Shown here: positions 36,855-44,966 of the stretch, in pieces
How positions within the stretch are numbered: position 1 is the stretch's first letter
How the letters are laid out: the number at the start of each line of letters is the position of its first letter
Origin: Oleispirillum sp965228165
GTDB lineage: Bacteria > Pseudomonadota > Alphaproteobacteria > Rhodospirillales > Rhodospirillaceae
Length of the DNA: 64,000 nt
Reading direction: 5' to 3'
Assembly (NCBI GenBank): GCA_965228165.1
Contig: CBDDHB010000003.1
Coordinates: forward strand, 744,001-808,000
Made by a program: the position numbers and the translations under genes
The notes under the pieces: model-generated
Told to the model about the DNA's origin: nothing
Seen by the model: the letters and a program-made list of their open reading frames with translations, nothing else
Database searches by the model: none

Positions 36855-37964
36855 ATGCCCCCCTGATCCCAAGCCTCGCGCTCGGCCTGCTGCTGGCATG
36901 GTCTCCGTCCGCCCGCGCCGAGTCCCTGACCGAGGAACGGACGACCCTGCCCGCCACCCTCCACGACCTGTTCGGCGACCACGTCTTCAACCTCGACGCC
37001 CTGATCGTCCGCCCCGACGACGGCAAGCCCCATCCCCTGGCGGTGATCGGCCACGGCGCGGCGCGCAAGGCCTATGACCGGCTGAAGATGTCGCCGGACG
37101 GCATGCGAGAACAGGCGCGGGAATTCGCCCGTCGCGGCTTCGTCGCTGTCGCCTTCATGCGGCGCGGCTATGGCAAAAGCGAAGGCAGCTATGCCGAGGA
37201 TTCCGGCACGTGTTCCGCCGCGCAGTACGAGGCGCCGGGACGCGCCTCCGCCGACGACCTGCGGGCGGCGATCGACGCGATGCGCGGCAAACCCTATGTC
37301 GACGCCTCGCGCATCGTCGCGGTGGGCCGCTCCGCCGGCGGCTTCGCCAGCGTCGCCCTGGCCGCCGACCCGCCGCAGGGTCTGGTCGCGGCGATCAGCT
37401 TCGCCGGGGGACGCGGCTCCGACGCGCCGGACAGCGTGTGCAACGCCCCCGCCCTGATCGACGCCTTCGCCGCCTTCGGCAAGACCGCACGGGTGCCGAT
37501 GTTGTGGGTCTATGCCGAAAACGACCACTATTTCGGCCCGTCCCTGTCGCGCGCCTTTTTCGAAGCCTTCACCGGCGCGGGGGGGGCGGGCGGAGTTCGT
37601 CATGGCCAAGCCCTTCGCCGAGGACGGGCATTCCCTGTTCTCGCGCGACGGCATCCCGATCTGGACCAAATACGTCGATGCCTTCCTGGAAAAACAGGGG
37701 CTGAAGCAGCGCGACGACCTGTTGCCGCTGCGGGAAAACGTCACGTATCCCGACGGGCTGAAACCCTCCAGCCGGGACGATTTCGTCCGCTATCTGGAGG
37801 CCAAGCCGCACAAGGCCTTCGCCCTGTCGGCGGACGGGCGCACCGGCTGGCGCACCGGACGCGACACCACGCAGGAAGCGGTGGAGGGCGCCATCGCCAA
37901 CTGCGCCAAACGCGCCGCCACCCCCTGCCGCGCGGTGATCATCGACGACTCCCCGGCGCGCTGA
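36855..37964 (+). pseudogene. Secreted alpha/beta hydrolase (dienelactone hydrolase-like), two frame breaks
   Basis: The central frame encodes an exported hydrolase: signal peptide (LALGLLLAWSPSARA), LAVIGHGAARKAYDRL, the nucleophile elbow VAVGRSAGGFAS and an acidic residue in LWVYAENDHYFGP. Two breaks occur in homopolymers. At 36858-36863 (six C) the ATG at 36855 needs one more C to read MPPLIPSLALGL. At 37579-37586 (eight G) removal of one base continues as GGRAEFVMAKPFAEDGHSLF to the stop at 37964. The restored protein is about 369 residues. The substrate is unknown. Confidence 0.72.
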
Positions 37965-38292
37965 AATACGAAAGGCCGGGCACTGCCCCCGGACCAGCAA
38001 AAACCCGTGGGCGCTGCCCACACCCGGCAAGGGCCGACTGGCCCTTGCATCCCATTCCCTTTCTCGCAGCGGTCATCGGCCCAATCCGGCGACGCCCCCG
38101 CGCGGTACCGCTGTGGTCAATTCGGTATGGCGTCACCGAAAATCCCTGCGGTATGGTGTCGCCGGAATTCTCCAACATTACACGACCCTTCCGCTTCAAG
38201 TTCTTATCGGACGCCCTCACATTCATTAGCTGTGGTACCATGCGCTTCTCGGCGGTAAAGCCGCATGTTCAGGTTGGGAGGGGCCGGTACAA
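37965..38292. other. Intergenic junction between core genes and accessory region
   Basis: No gene is supported in these 328 bases. They mark a change from GC-rich core sequence to less GC-rich accessory sequence. Two imperfect tandem copies of about 24 bases (CGGTATGGCGTCACCGAAAA at 38123 and CGGTATGGTGTCGCCGGAAT at 38149) resemble the repeated ends of IS21-type elements, but no transposase is present. A weak ribosome site (GGGAGGGG) precedes the gene at 38293. Confidence 0.6.
38123..38172. repeat. Imperfect tandem repeat, possible insertion-sequence end
   Basis: Two copies spaced 26 bases apart share CGGTATGG, GTC and CCG blocks (38123-38145 and 38149-38172). Multiple short terminal repeats of this kind are seen at the ends of IS21-family elements; identity is not proven here. 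Confidence 0.4.
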
Positions 38293-39660
38293 ATGCCGCA
38301 ATGCACGTTGTTTTCCTTCCGGGCGTGGAGGAAGGACACGGCAGTCATCTTTCTTCACGGTTTCACTGGCAAGGCCAAGGAAACCTGGGGCGACATGCCG
38401 CTCTACCTGATGGGAGATGAGCGCCTCCAGTCCTGGGATATCTTCGGTCTTGGCTACCCTTCAAGCCTCCGCGTTGATATTCCCGTATGGGATGCCGACC
38501 CAGACCTGACGACCCTGGCCACCCATCTGGCAACGACGCTCTCCCTGCCACCTTTCATCGGCTACAAGGCGCTTTGCGTTGTAGCCCATAGCATGGGTGG
38601 TCTCATCGCCCAACGGGCGTTGCTCGACCATGCAGAATTGATGGCGAGGGAAAGCCATCTGGTTCTATTCGGAACGCCCAGCGGTGGCTTGGTCAAGGCT
38701 GGCTTAGCGTGTTGGCTGAAGAAGCAAGTGCGGGACATGGCCCGTGATAGCGATTTCGTCCAGAAATTGAGATCAGACTGGGATGCGAGGTTCGGCCTTG
38801 AGCGGTCCTTCCATCTGCATGTTGTCGCTGGCAACCGAGACCAGTTCGTGCCGCTTTGCTCCTCCCTACAGCCGTTTCCCCGGGAATGTTGGCGCGTGAT
38901 TGATGGCAACCATCTCGCAATCGTCAAACCGGAAGCCCCCGATCATCCCGGCATGATCCTTCTCAGGGACGTACTATCTGGCGGGCAGAAGGCCCTCAGC
39001 GCCATCGACAGCGCCCGCATCGCCATTGAGGAGCGTGAGTTTCAGAAAGTGGTCGCCACGTTGGGCCGACACCCTGAGGATCTCGATCCCGATGCGCTAG
39101 TGGAACTTGCCCTGGCTCTTGACGGGTTGAGAAATGGAACGGATGCGCTCGCCGTTCTGGAGCGATCTCCCCGCGTGCACAGTTCGACCGACGCGATGGG
39201 CGTTCTCGCGGGCCGACTGAAACGGCGCTGGTTAGCCGAGCGGCGACAGGAAGATTGGAAACGAGCCCAGGAACTCTACGCCCTAGCGCTTGAGCGCGCC
39301 GAAGGCACCGCCGATCATGACCAAGCCTATTACCACGCTATCAACATGGCCTTCCTCGACCTAATGCGGACTCCAGCGGAGACGGCGGTCCCAGCCTCGG
39401 TCCGCGAATTGGCTAGCAAGGCGCTCGCCCACTGCGAGCAGGCATCCGACACGCGTTGGCGAATGGCGACCAAAGCGGAAGCCGCGCTAATGTTCGGCCA
39501 CAGGGAGGAAGCACGCACCCACTACGCGATGGCGATTACCCATAGCCGCTCCGCCAGGGAACTCGATTCCATGTATGCTCAGGCCGTTCTGGTGGCCGGA
39601 CGCATTTTCGGTGATATCGGCGTGCAGGATATCGAGGCGCTGTTCAATCCTCGGGACTGA
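38293..39660 (+). CDS. Alpha/beta hydrolase with C-terminal TPR-like repeats, candidate immune effector
   Basis: A 455-residue two-part protein. Residues 15-230 form an alpha/beta hydrolase: oxyanion HGFTG (residues 22-26), nucleophile elbow VVAHSMGG with Ser100, likely acid Asp183 in GNRDQFVP and His207 in IDGNHLAIVKP. The fold resembles PGAP1/SesB-type lipases that serve as effectors in fungal and bacterial NLR-like systems. Residues 235-450 are alpha-helical with TPR character (AQELYALALERAEG, EEARTHYAMAITHS). There is no signal peptide, so it is cytoplasmic. The next gene follows after 24 bases. Codon use is less GC-rich than that of core genes. Lipase, esterase or another hydrolase activity is inferred. 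Confidence 0.82.
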   Translation: MPQCTLFSFRAWRKDTAVIFLHGFTGKAKETWGDMPLYLMGDERLQSWDIFGLGYPSSLRVDIPVWDADPDLTTLATHLATTLSLPPFIGYKALCVVAHSMGGLIAQRALLDHAELMARESHLVLFGTPSGGLVKAGLACWLKKQVRDMARDSDFVQKLRSDWDARFGLERSFHLHVVAGNRDQFVPLCSSLQPFPRECWRVIDGNHLAIVKPEAPDHPGMILLRDVLSGGQKALSAIDSARIAIEEREFQKVVATLGRHPEDLDPDALVELALALDGLRNGTDALAVLERSPRVHSSTDAMGVLAGRLKRRWLAERRQEDWKRAQELYALALERAEGTADHDQAYYHAINMAFLDLMRTPAETAVPASVRELASKALAHCEQASDTRWRMATKAEAALMFGHREEARTHYAMAITHSRSARELDSMYAQAVLVAGRIFGDIGVQDIEALFNPRD

Positions 39661-39684
39661 ACGCATCGCGACGGGAGGTAAACG

Positions 39685-41160
39685 ATGAAGCCCTTTTGCT
39701 TCGTCCTGATGCCGTTCGGCACCAAGCCCGACGATGGCGGACGGATGATCGATTTCGACCGCGTCTTCACCGACATCATCGCCCCGGCCATCTGGGACGC
39801 GCAGATGGAACCGATCCGGGCCGATCAGGAGACGACGGGCGGGATCATTCACAAGGCCATGTTCGAGCGCCTGATGCTGTGCGACTACGCCATCGCCGAC
39901 CTCACCACGGCAAACGCCAACGTGTTCTACGAATTAGGCATCCGTCACGGCATCCGCCCTTACAGCACAATCCTGACGTTCGGCCAGGGATCGCGCCTGC
40001 CGTTCGACATGGTGCCGCTTCGGGGCCTTCCCTATCACCTCGACGTTCGCGGACTTCCCGCCAATCCGATTGCAGATCGGCAGGCGCTGACCGAGCGACT
40101 GGTCGGTTGCCACCACCCGGAGGAGGACAGCCCACTGTTCCAATTGGTTTCGGAATGGCCTCGGCCCGACATCGCCCGCCTCAAGACAGACCGGTTCCGT
40201 GAAGTGGTCGCCTATTCGCGTACCATGAAGCGGAAGCTGGAGATCGCTCGTGCCACCGGCGTGGAGGCGATCTCCGCCGTTCGGTCCGAGTTGGTTCTGG
40301 CGGATGCCGACCCCGCCATCATCATCGACCTTTTTCTCTCCTATCGAGCTGTCGAGGCATGGCGGCACATGATCGAACTGGTCAACGCCATGCCTCCGCT
40401 GGTGGCGGAAACCGTTATCGTCCAAGAGCAATTGGGATTTGCCCTGAACCGGCTAGGCCAACGCAATGAAGCTGAAACCGTGCTCAGGGGTATCATTGCC
40501 ACCCACGGCCCCAGCAGCGAAACAAACGGCATTCTTGGCCGGGTCTACAAAGACCGCTGGGAGGAGGCAGTGGCCGCTGGAGAACAAGCCATGGCGAGAG
40601 GCTTTCTCCGCCGGGCGATAGATACCTACCTCGCCGGGTTCGAAGCGGACTGGCGGGATGCCTATCCCGGCATCAACGCCGTCACCCTCATGGAGATAGG
40701 CGATCCCGTCGATCCTCGTCAGGTAGACCTATTGCCGGTGGTGCGCTACGCCGTGAAGCGCCGCCTTACGGGTAAGACGGCTGATTATTGGGACCACGCT
40801 ACGTTGCTTGAACTTGCCGTATTGGCGGGCGCCCGGGATCAGGCAGAAAACGCCTTGGCCGATGCGCTGGCAAACGTCCGTGAGAGATGGGAACCGAAGA
40901 CGACGGCCCGGAATATGCGCCTGATCCGGGAGGCTCGTCAGGCCCGTGGTGTCGATCAACTGGATCATCATGATCGAGGAGGCGTTGGGGCGGGCATCCT
41001 CGGCATAGTGGCGCTTTCGGCGCATCGGCCTACCCGCCCCTCTCACGCTACAGAGCGTGATTGCGAACAGCCGCGACGATGCTGTCCGTGGTCCAACCGA
41101 CCATCTCCTTGGCGGCGTCCTGAACCACTTTCGGCGTCACCTCGGCACCGCGCGGCTTGA
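39685..41160 (+). CDS. Nucleoside deoxyribosyltransferase-like/TPR (DUF4071-type) protein
   Basis: A predicted 491-residue protein. Residues 1-125 begin FCFVLMPFGTKPD and contain CDYAIADLTTANANVFYELG (Asp72, Asn79, Glu83), the pattern of nucleoside 2-deoxyribosyltransferase/hydrolase-like domains that handle nucleotides or NAD. The rest is helical and TPR-like (QEQLGFALNRLGQRNEAETV), as in DUF4071 (TRAFs-binding) proteins of ASK-type and bacterial conflict systems. GGGAGG precedes the start. The last 45 codons overlap the convergent TIR-like gene and look unnatural. A one-base change near 40955 gives NWIIMIEEALGRASSA ending at 41008, so a frameshift is suspected. Enzymatic activity is inferred only. 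Confidence 0.8.
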   Translation: MKPFCFVLMPFGTKPDDGGRMIDFDRVFTDIIAPAIWDAQMEPIRADQETTGGIIHKAMFERLMLCDYAIADLTTANANVFYELGIRHGIRPYSTILTFGQGSRLPFDMVPLRGLPYHLDVRGLPANPIADRQALTERLVGCHHPEEDSPLFQLVSEWPRPDIARLKTDRFREVVAYSRTMKRKLEIARATGVEAISAVRSELVLADADPAIIIDLFLSYRAVEAWRHMIELVNAMPPLVAETVIVQEQLGFALNRLGQRNEAETVLRGIIATHGPSSETNGILGRVYKDRWEEAVAAGEQAMARGFLRRAIDTYLAGFEADWRDAYPGINAVTLMEIGDPVDPRQVDLLPVVRYAVKRRLTGKTADYWDHATLLELAVLAGARDQAENALADALANVRERWEPKTTARNMRLIREARQARGVDQLDHHDRGGVGAGILGIVALSAHRPTRPSHATERDCEQPRRCCPWSNRPSPWRRPEPLSASPRHRAA

Positions 41161-41458
41161 GGCCGATGATAGGCTTCCCATACTTCTGCGCGATCTTGAT
41201 TTCTTCAAGGATCCAGTCGCTATAGTTCACGTACATTCCGGCGATGATCAGGACCGCGTTGACGGGCTTAATCTGTCCATCCAGTTCGGCAAGCAACTGC
41301 GCTTTGGTCATCTTTCCGAAGCTGTCATGCTCGGGAACCGAGTAGTTTCGCCATTTGAAGTTGGCGGCAGCATTCAACAGGTTGACCAAACGGTAATAGT
41401 CGTCATTATACTTCCACGCGTGAGAAATGAACAGGTCGTATGTCTTAAGCGGCGGCAT
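41048..41458 (-). CDS. TIR-like (DUF1863, ThsB-type) domain protein
   Basis: A 136-residue single-domain protein starting MPPLKTYDLFISHAWKYNDD, the signature of the MTH538 TIR-like (DUF1863) family that includes ThsB of the Thoeris defence system. FKWRNYSVPEHDSF and WILEEIKIAQKYGKPIIGLK follow; Glu85 or Glu86 lies at the position of the catalytic Glu of NAD-consuming TIR domains. The start is at 41458 with GAGGGG upstream and a perfect TATAAT 54-59 bases before it. No ThsA (SIR2/SLOG) gene is nearby. The two convergent genes to its left are the obvious candidate partners. TIR signalling or NAD cleavage is inferred from family. Confidence 0.85.
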   Translation of the reverse strand: MPPLKTYDLFISHAWKYNDDYYRLVNLLNAAANFKWRNYSVPEHDSFGKMTKAQLLAELDGQIKPVNAVLIIAGMYVNYSDWILEEIKIAQKYGKPIIGLKPRGAEVTPKVVQDAAKEMVGWTTDSIVAAVRNHAL

Positions 41459-41511
41459 GGCGCACGTCCCCTCGTTTGCTATACAAGATAGAATAGCCCG
41501 GCGCATGGGTC

Positions 41512-41537
41512 ATTATACGCGGACAACCCCGTGCCAA
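41512..41537 (-). promoter_or_regulatory. Candidate promoter of the TIR-like gene
   Basis: On the minus strand a perfect TATAAT (41517-41512) lies about 54 bases before the start codon. The nearest -35-like hexamer, TTGGCA (41537-41532), is only 14 bases away, shorter than ideal, so the promoter may rely on an extended -10 or an activator. Confidence 0.45.
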
Positions 41538-41713
41538 GGTGTTCCCTCGTCGCCCAGTGGGTAGACGATTACAAACAATACCACCGCAGATCACATTTAG
41601 CCACTGCGCTCCCGTGAAATTTGTGACCAGAGATGGTCGGATTCATTCGGGCAGGTTCCGGCTGAATTTAAGTGGATTGCCTGCCAGTTGCCGCCCGGTA
41701 TCGGCGGCGAAGA

Positions 41714-41975
41714 TCATGCTGCCACCGTCTGGGGCAGGTTGTCAAAGTAGACCCGGTCGGGCATTCTACCGTTGTAGAAGTCGAAGTAGCGCCCAGCGAG
41801 GCGCGGGCCTCGGTCACGCTGTCGTAGGCTTTGAGATAGACCTCCTCGTGCTTGACCGAGCGCCACAGCCGTTCGACGAAGACGTTGTCGCGCCACGATC
41901 CTTTGCCGTCCATGATGATCTCGATACGGTTGGCGAGCAGCAGCTTGACCGACGCCGCTTTCCCATCAGGCCGCA
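41714..41975 (-). pseudogene. IS3-family transposase (OrfB) 3' remnant
   Basis: The minus strand encodes the end of an IS3-type integrase: LLLANRIEIIMDGKGSWRDN, VFVERLWRSVKHEEVYLKAY and, after a frame change near 41785, GRYFDFYNGRMPDRVYFDNL. About 85 of roughly 280 residues remain and the catalytic DDE residues upstream are gone, so it cannot transpose. It lies between the TIR-like gene and a truncated transketolase. Confidence 0.75.
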
Positions 41976-42017
41976 TCATCCCACCCCTTCCAGCGCAGGC
42001 CCCTCCGATCCATCCCC

Positions 42018-42850
42018 TCACGCAATGCCCTGCGGCGACAGCAGCAGTTCGTTGACCGCGCGGCCGCCAGTCAGGCCATCGACGGTGCGGACGATGCCGT
42101 TGGCGTCCAGGCCATAGTGGGCGTAGAGGTCGGAAATCCGACCGCACTGGCCGAAGTGCTCCACCCCCAGCGGCACGGTGCGGTGCCCGGCCACCGCCCC
42201 CAGCCAGGCGAGAGTCGCCGGGTGGCCGTCGATCACCGTGACCAGGGAACAATGGCGCGGCAGGCCGCCGAGCAGGGCTTCCACATGGCCGCGCGCCCCC
42301 TTCACGCCGCGCCGCCGCGCCCGCTGCGCCGCCGTCCATCCGGCGTTCAGCCGGTCGGCGGAGGTCACCGCCAGCACCCCGATGTCGCGCCGCGCCTCGG
42401 CGATGCGTCCGGCGGCGGCGATCGCCTCGGGCGCGACGCAACCCTGATAGACCAGCACCACGTCGGCGTTCGGCCCCGGCTCCCGCAGCCAGTACGCGCC
42501 GTCGATCACCCCCCCGGCGGAAGGCCTCGTCGGCACGGCGGGTCGGCTGCTCCAACGGGCGAGTGGAGAGGCGCAGATACACCGAGCCGCCGGTTTCGTC
42601 GCGCAGCCAGGTGCGTTCGTCGGGGTCGCCCTCGCCGTCCCGCTGCATGTAGTCGAAGGCCCAGTCCACGATCACCGACAACTCGTCGAGGAAGGCGGGC
42701 TCGAAGGCCGCCAAGCGGTCCTGCGCCATGCCGATCAGGGGTTCGGCGATCGACTGATGCGCCCCGCCCTCGGGCGCGAGCGTCACCCCCGACGGCGTGC
42801 CGACCAGCAGGAAGCGGGCGTCCTGGTAACAGGCATAGTTCAGGGCGTCG
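42018..42850 (-). pseudogene. Transketolase/AceE-like pyruvate dehydrogenase E1, C-terminal fragment
   Basis: The product from about 42850 begins at DALNYACYQDARFLLVGTPS and continues TLAPEGGAHQSIAEPLIGMA, matching the C-terminal third of homodimeric E1/transketolase-like enzymes. A run of seven C (42509-42515) shifts the frame; the next part reads GVIDGAYWLREPGPNADVVL to VEHFGQCGRISDLYAHYGLD and stops at 42018. The thiamine-diphosphate-binding N-terminal two-thirds is absent: similarity stops abruptly at 42850, where a different plus-strand frame begins. It is therefore a remnant cut by a rearrangement. Confidence 0.75.
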
Positions 42851-42856
42851 GACCCG

Positions 42857-43054
42857 GTGCGGGCAAGATCCCCTGACGGGATGGTCCTGCGGCAGGAGGT
42901 GATGGTCGCGCCGACCGCGAACACCCAGGTATCGGCCTGCGACAAAACCTTCTCCCGCTGCGCCTATATCCACCCGGATAAACGGGTCGAATTCCGGCTG
43001 TGCGACGCGGCGAAACAGTGCGCCACCCGCATCGTCGAGCGGATCGACGACTAG
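42857..43054 (+). pseudogene. 3' remnant of an unidentified gene with four Cys
   Basis: An open frame on the plus strand reads VSACDKTFSRCAYIHPDKRV and EFRLCDAAKQCATRIVERID before a stop at 43052-43054. Third codon positions are GC-rich like those of genes. It begins right where the transketolase fragment ends, without a convincing start, so it is most likely the tail of a truncated gene. I do not recognise the family. Confidence 0.3.
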
Positions 43055-43078
43055 GCTCCGATACCGTTTCAGGGGGGA

Positions 43079-43100
43079 ATGGTGAGCCCGGCAGGACTCG
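43079..43100 (+). repeat. Attachment-like repeat of the tRNA-Ile2 3' end (distal copy)
   Basis: These 22 bases match the 3' end of the tRNA-Ile2 gene (44945-44966) at 21 positions in the same orientation, covering CCA, acceptor and part of the T arm. The pair encloses the AAA/DUF4276 cassette, as the two ends of an element integrated at a tRNA gene would. Confidence 0.75.
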
Positions 43101-43105
43101 CCCAA

Positions 43106-43780
43106 TTACGAGGGAAGCGCCCGCAAACGCTCGATCCAGGAACGGAAATGCGCGCATTCCCGTTCCATCGTCGCTAAAGTGATCCGTTCGGCGGCCAGCG
43201 GCCCGTGCCACTTTTTCCGGTATTTCGGCTCGAGTTCTTTCTCCAGACGAGCCGACGGCTTGGTATCGTAACCGTCGTTGATGTGTTCGGGACTGTCATG
43301 ATCGTCTCGAGCCGAGATCAGGACATCCCGGCTTCTCGTCCAGCCCTCTTCTAGGGAAACCAAGGCATCGACACCGGAAAACAGCAGTCCTTCGAACTCG
43401 TGCGGCTGGATGTAGGGAATGAAACGATCCGGGCGGCATCCAGCCTCGACCACGATGGCATTGTGCAATGCCGATTCCAGACAATCCAGCCGGAGGAATA
43501 CGTCCGCTAGCCTCTTCGCCTCGTCAAAAGCTGGGAAATTCGTATCCAGCGCATAGAGGTCGAGAAAGGTCGTCACCATCGGCGTGGGATTCCGCCGCAA
43601 GGTATTGCGAGCATGAAGCTTCAGCCGGTCGAAGGTCAATCCGCCGCCACGATGCCCCGGCGAGGTTTCCACCAACTCCGGCTTGGCAAACACCCCGGAT
43701 GGACGCAAGGATGGCGCGAGCACCCTCTTGACAAACTGTTCCTCGGTCTGTCCCTCGCAGATAATGACGAGTTCGGGCAT
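43106..43780 (-). CDS. DUF4276 family protein (TOPRIM-like), partner of the AAA ATPase
   Basis: A 224-residue protein beginning MPELVIICEGQTEEQFVKRV, the pattern of DUF4276, a TOPRIM-like fold with conserved Glu at residue 9 (CEGQTEEQ), an FLDLYALD segment (Asp near 89) and a PHEFEGLLF motif. DUF4276 genes often travel with AAA ATPases in defence islands, and the pair resembles two-gene OLD/PARIS-type systems in which the TOPRIM part is a nuclease. The start lies 1 base after the ATPase stop and has GGGAGG upstream. Nuclease activity is inferred. Confidence 0.85.
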   Translation of the reverse strand: MPELVIICEGQTEEQFVKRVLAPSLRPSGVFAKPELVETSPGHRGGGLTFDRLKLHARNTLRRNPTPMVTTFLDLYALDTNFPAFDEAKRLADVFLRLDCLESALHNAIVVEAGCRPDRFIPYIQPHEFEGLLFSGVDALVSLEEGWTRSRDVLISARDDHDSPEHINDGYDTKPSARLEKELEPKYRKKWHGPLAAERITLATMERECAHFRSWIERLRALPS

Positions 43781-43781
43781 C

Positions 43782-44864
43782 TCACGGCCTCCCGCCGAGG
43801 ATGTTGCGTTTCCACAACTCGCCGAGGGAATACTGCTCCAACCATCCCGACAGGTCCTCTTGCGATAGACGGTGAAAGGTCGAGGCTCCGTTCTCCTGAT
43901 CGACGACGATGACGTCCTCGGGAGACAACTCGTTGACCAGTTCCACCGACTGAGTGGATACGATCAACTGCCGCTGTTCCGACACCTGTTTAAAAATATC
44001 CACCAATATAGAAATCGCATAGGGGTGAAGCCCTAATTCCGGCTCGTCAATCAGGATGGTTTCCGGCAACCGACTGATCGGTTGCAACAGCAGCGTCGCC
44101 AGACAGATGAACCGCAAGGTTCCGTCCGAAAGCATGTGTGCCCGTAACGGCGTGTCCGGATGTCCGGCCTGGATCCATTCCAATTCCACCGTATCCGGAT
44201 TCCCTGGGCGATAGACAAAATCGTCGAAAAACGGGGCGACCAAACGAACCGCATCGACGATCCGTCGATATGCCGCTTCGTGATTTTCTCGCAGCATGCG
44301 CAGGTAGGGGGCCAAATTAGCGGCATCCACCTTCAGTCGAAGGTTGTCGTTACTGGGTTGGAGCTGCTTGACCTTGGCCTTTTCGCTGGCATCGTGGAAA
44401 TGATAGACGCGCCACTGCGAAACTGCCGTACGAACGTAGGGGGAATAACCATCCGAAGCGCTCTTAAGTTTCGACTCTTCGTGGCTCTTGCCCAGAAGAG
44501 CTTGGCTTGATGTCCGGTAGTAGACCCCGCCGAACCAACTGATTTCATCCTCAAAGATCAAGCGATTGTCCGCCGTGGGGATCAGGTCGAACTTATAGCC
44601 GTTGGCACCAAAATAAAATTCCGCGTGGATACGCTCGGTTTCCCCGCGCCCGAAATGCAAAAGGGCGTCCGGACCTCCCTGGGTCTGAACGTGGATCTGC
44701 AAACGCCCCTCATACATCTCGTTGAGAAGACGGAACAGGCTGATAAAATTGCTTTTTCCGGCGCCGTTGGCGCCGATCAGGACATTCAGATCGCCAAGCT
44801 CGAACTCAGGTAGCGTTCGGATCGATTTATAGCCCGTGACCGTCAACTTCCGGACTGCGGGCAT
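43782..44864 (-). CDS. AAA family ATPase (RecF/OLD-like), candidate defence sensor
   Basis: A 360-residue ABC-type ATPase of the AAA_21/RecF-like group: LTVTGYKSI, Walker A IGANGAGKSNF (about residues 32-42), signature-like AHMLSDGTLRFICLA, Walker B ETILIDEPELGLHP and the switch region IVSTQSVELVN. There is no zinc hook or long coiled coil and no TOPRIM domain, which is provided instead by the downstream DUF4276 gene. GAGGAGG precedes the start. The two genes occupy nearly the whole interval between the tRNA-derived repeats. A role in sensing phage and activating its partner is inferred. Confidence 0.88.
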   Translation of the reverse strand: MPAVRKLTVTGYKSIRTLPEFELGDLNVLIGANGAGKSNFISLFRLLNEMYEGRLQIHVQTQGGPDALLHFGRGETERIHAEFYFGANGYKFDLIPTADNRLIFEDEISWFGGVYYRTSSQALLGKSHEESKLKSASDGYSPYVRTAVSQWRVYHFHDASEKAKVKQLQPSNDNLRLKVDAANLAPYLRMLRENHEAAYRRIVDAVRLVAPFFDDFVYRPGNPDTVELEWIQAGHPDTPLRAHMLSDGTLRFICLATLLLQPISRLPETILIDEPELGLHPYAISILVDIFKQVSEQRQLIVSTQSVELVNELSPEDVIVVDQENGASTFHRLSQEDLSGWLEQYSLGELWKRNILGGRP

Positions 44865-44944
44865 GACTTCCTCCTCGGTGTGGGGCTGAACGGGCGTCTA
44901 TCGAACCGATGAAAACCGTACACCAGGGGTCGCGGAAAGAAAAG

Positions 44945-44966
44945 ATGGTGGGCCCGGCAGGACTCG
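44945..44966 (+). repeat. Attachment-like repeat, tRNA-Ile2 3' end (tRNA copy)
   Basis: This is the tRNA-side copy of the 22-base repeat also found at 43079-43100, with one mismatch. It lies within the 3' end of the tRNA gene, a common target of site-specific integration. Confidence 0.75.

Noticed and set aside
42857..43054. Possible phage DUF2163-like tail gene based on a CDKTF.RC motif
   Set aside because: Only one short motif resembles that family and the following residues do not, so I left it as an unidentified gene remnant.
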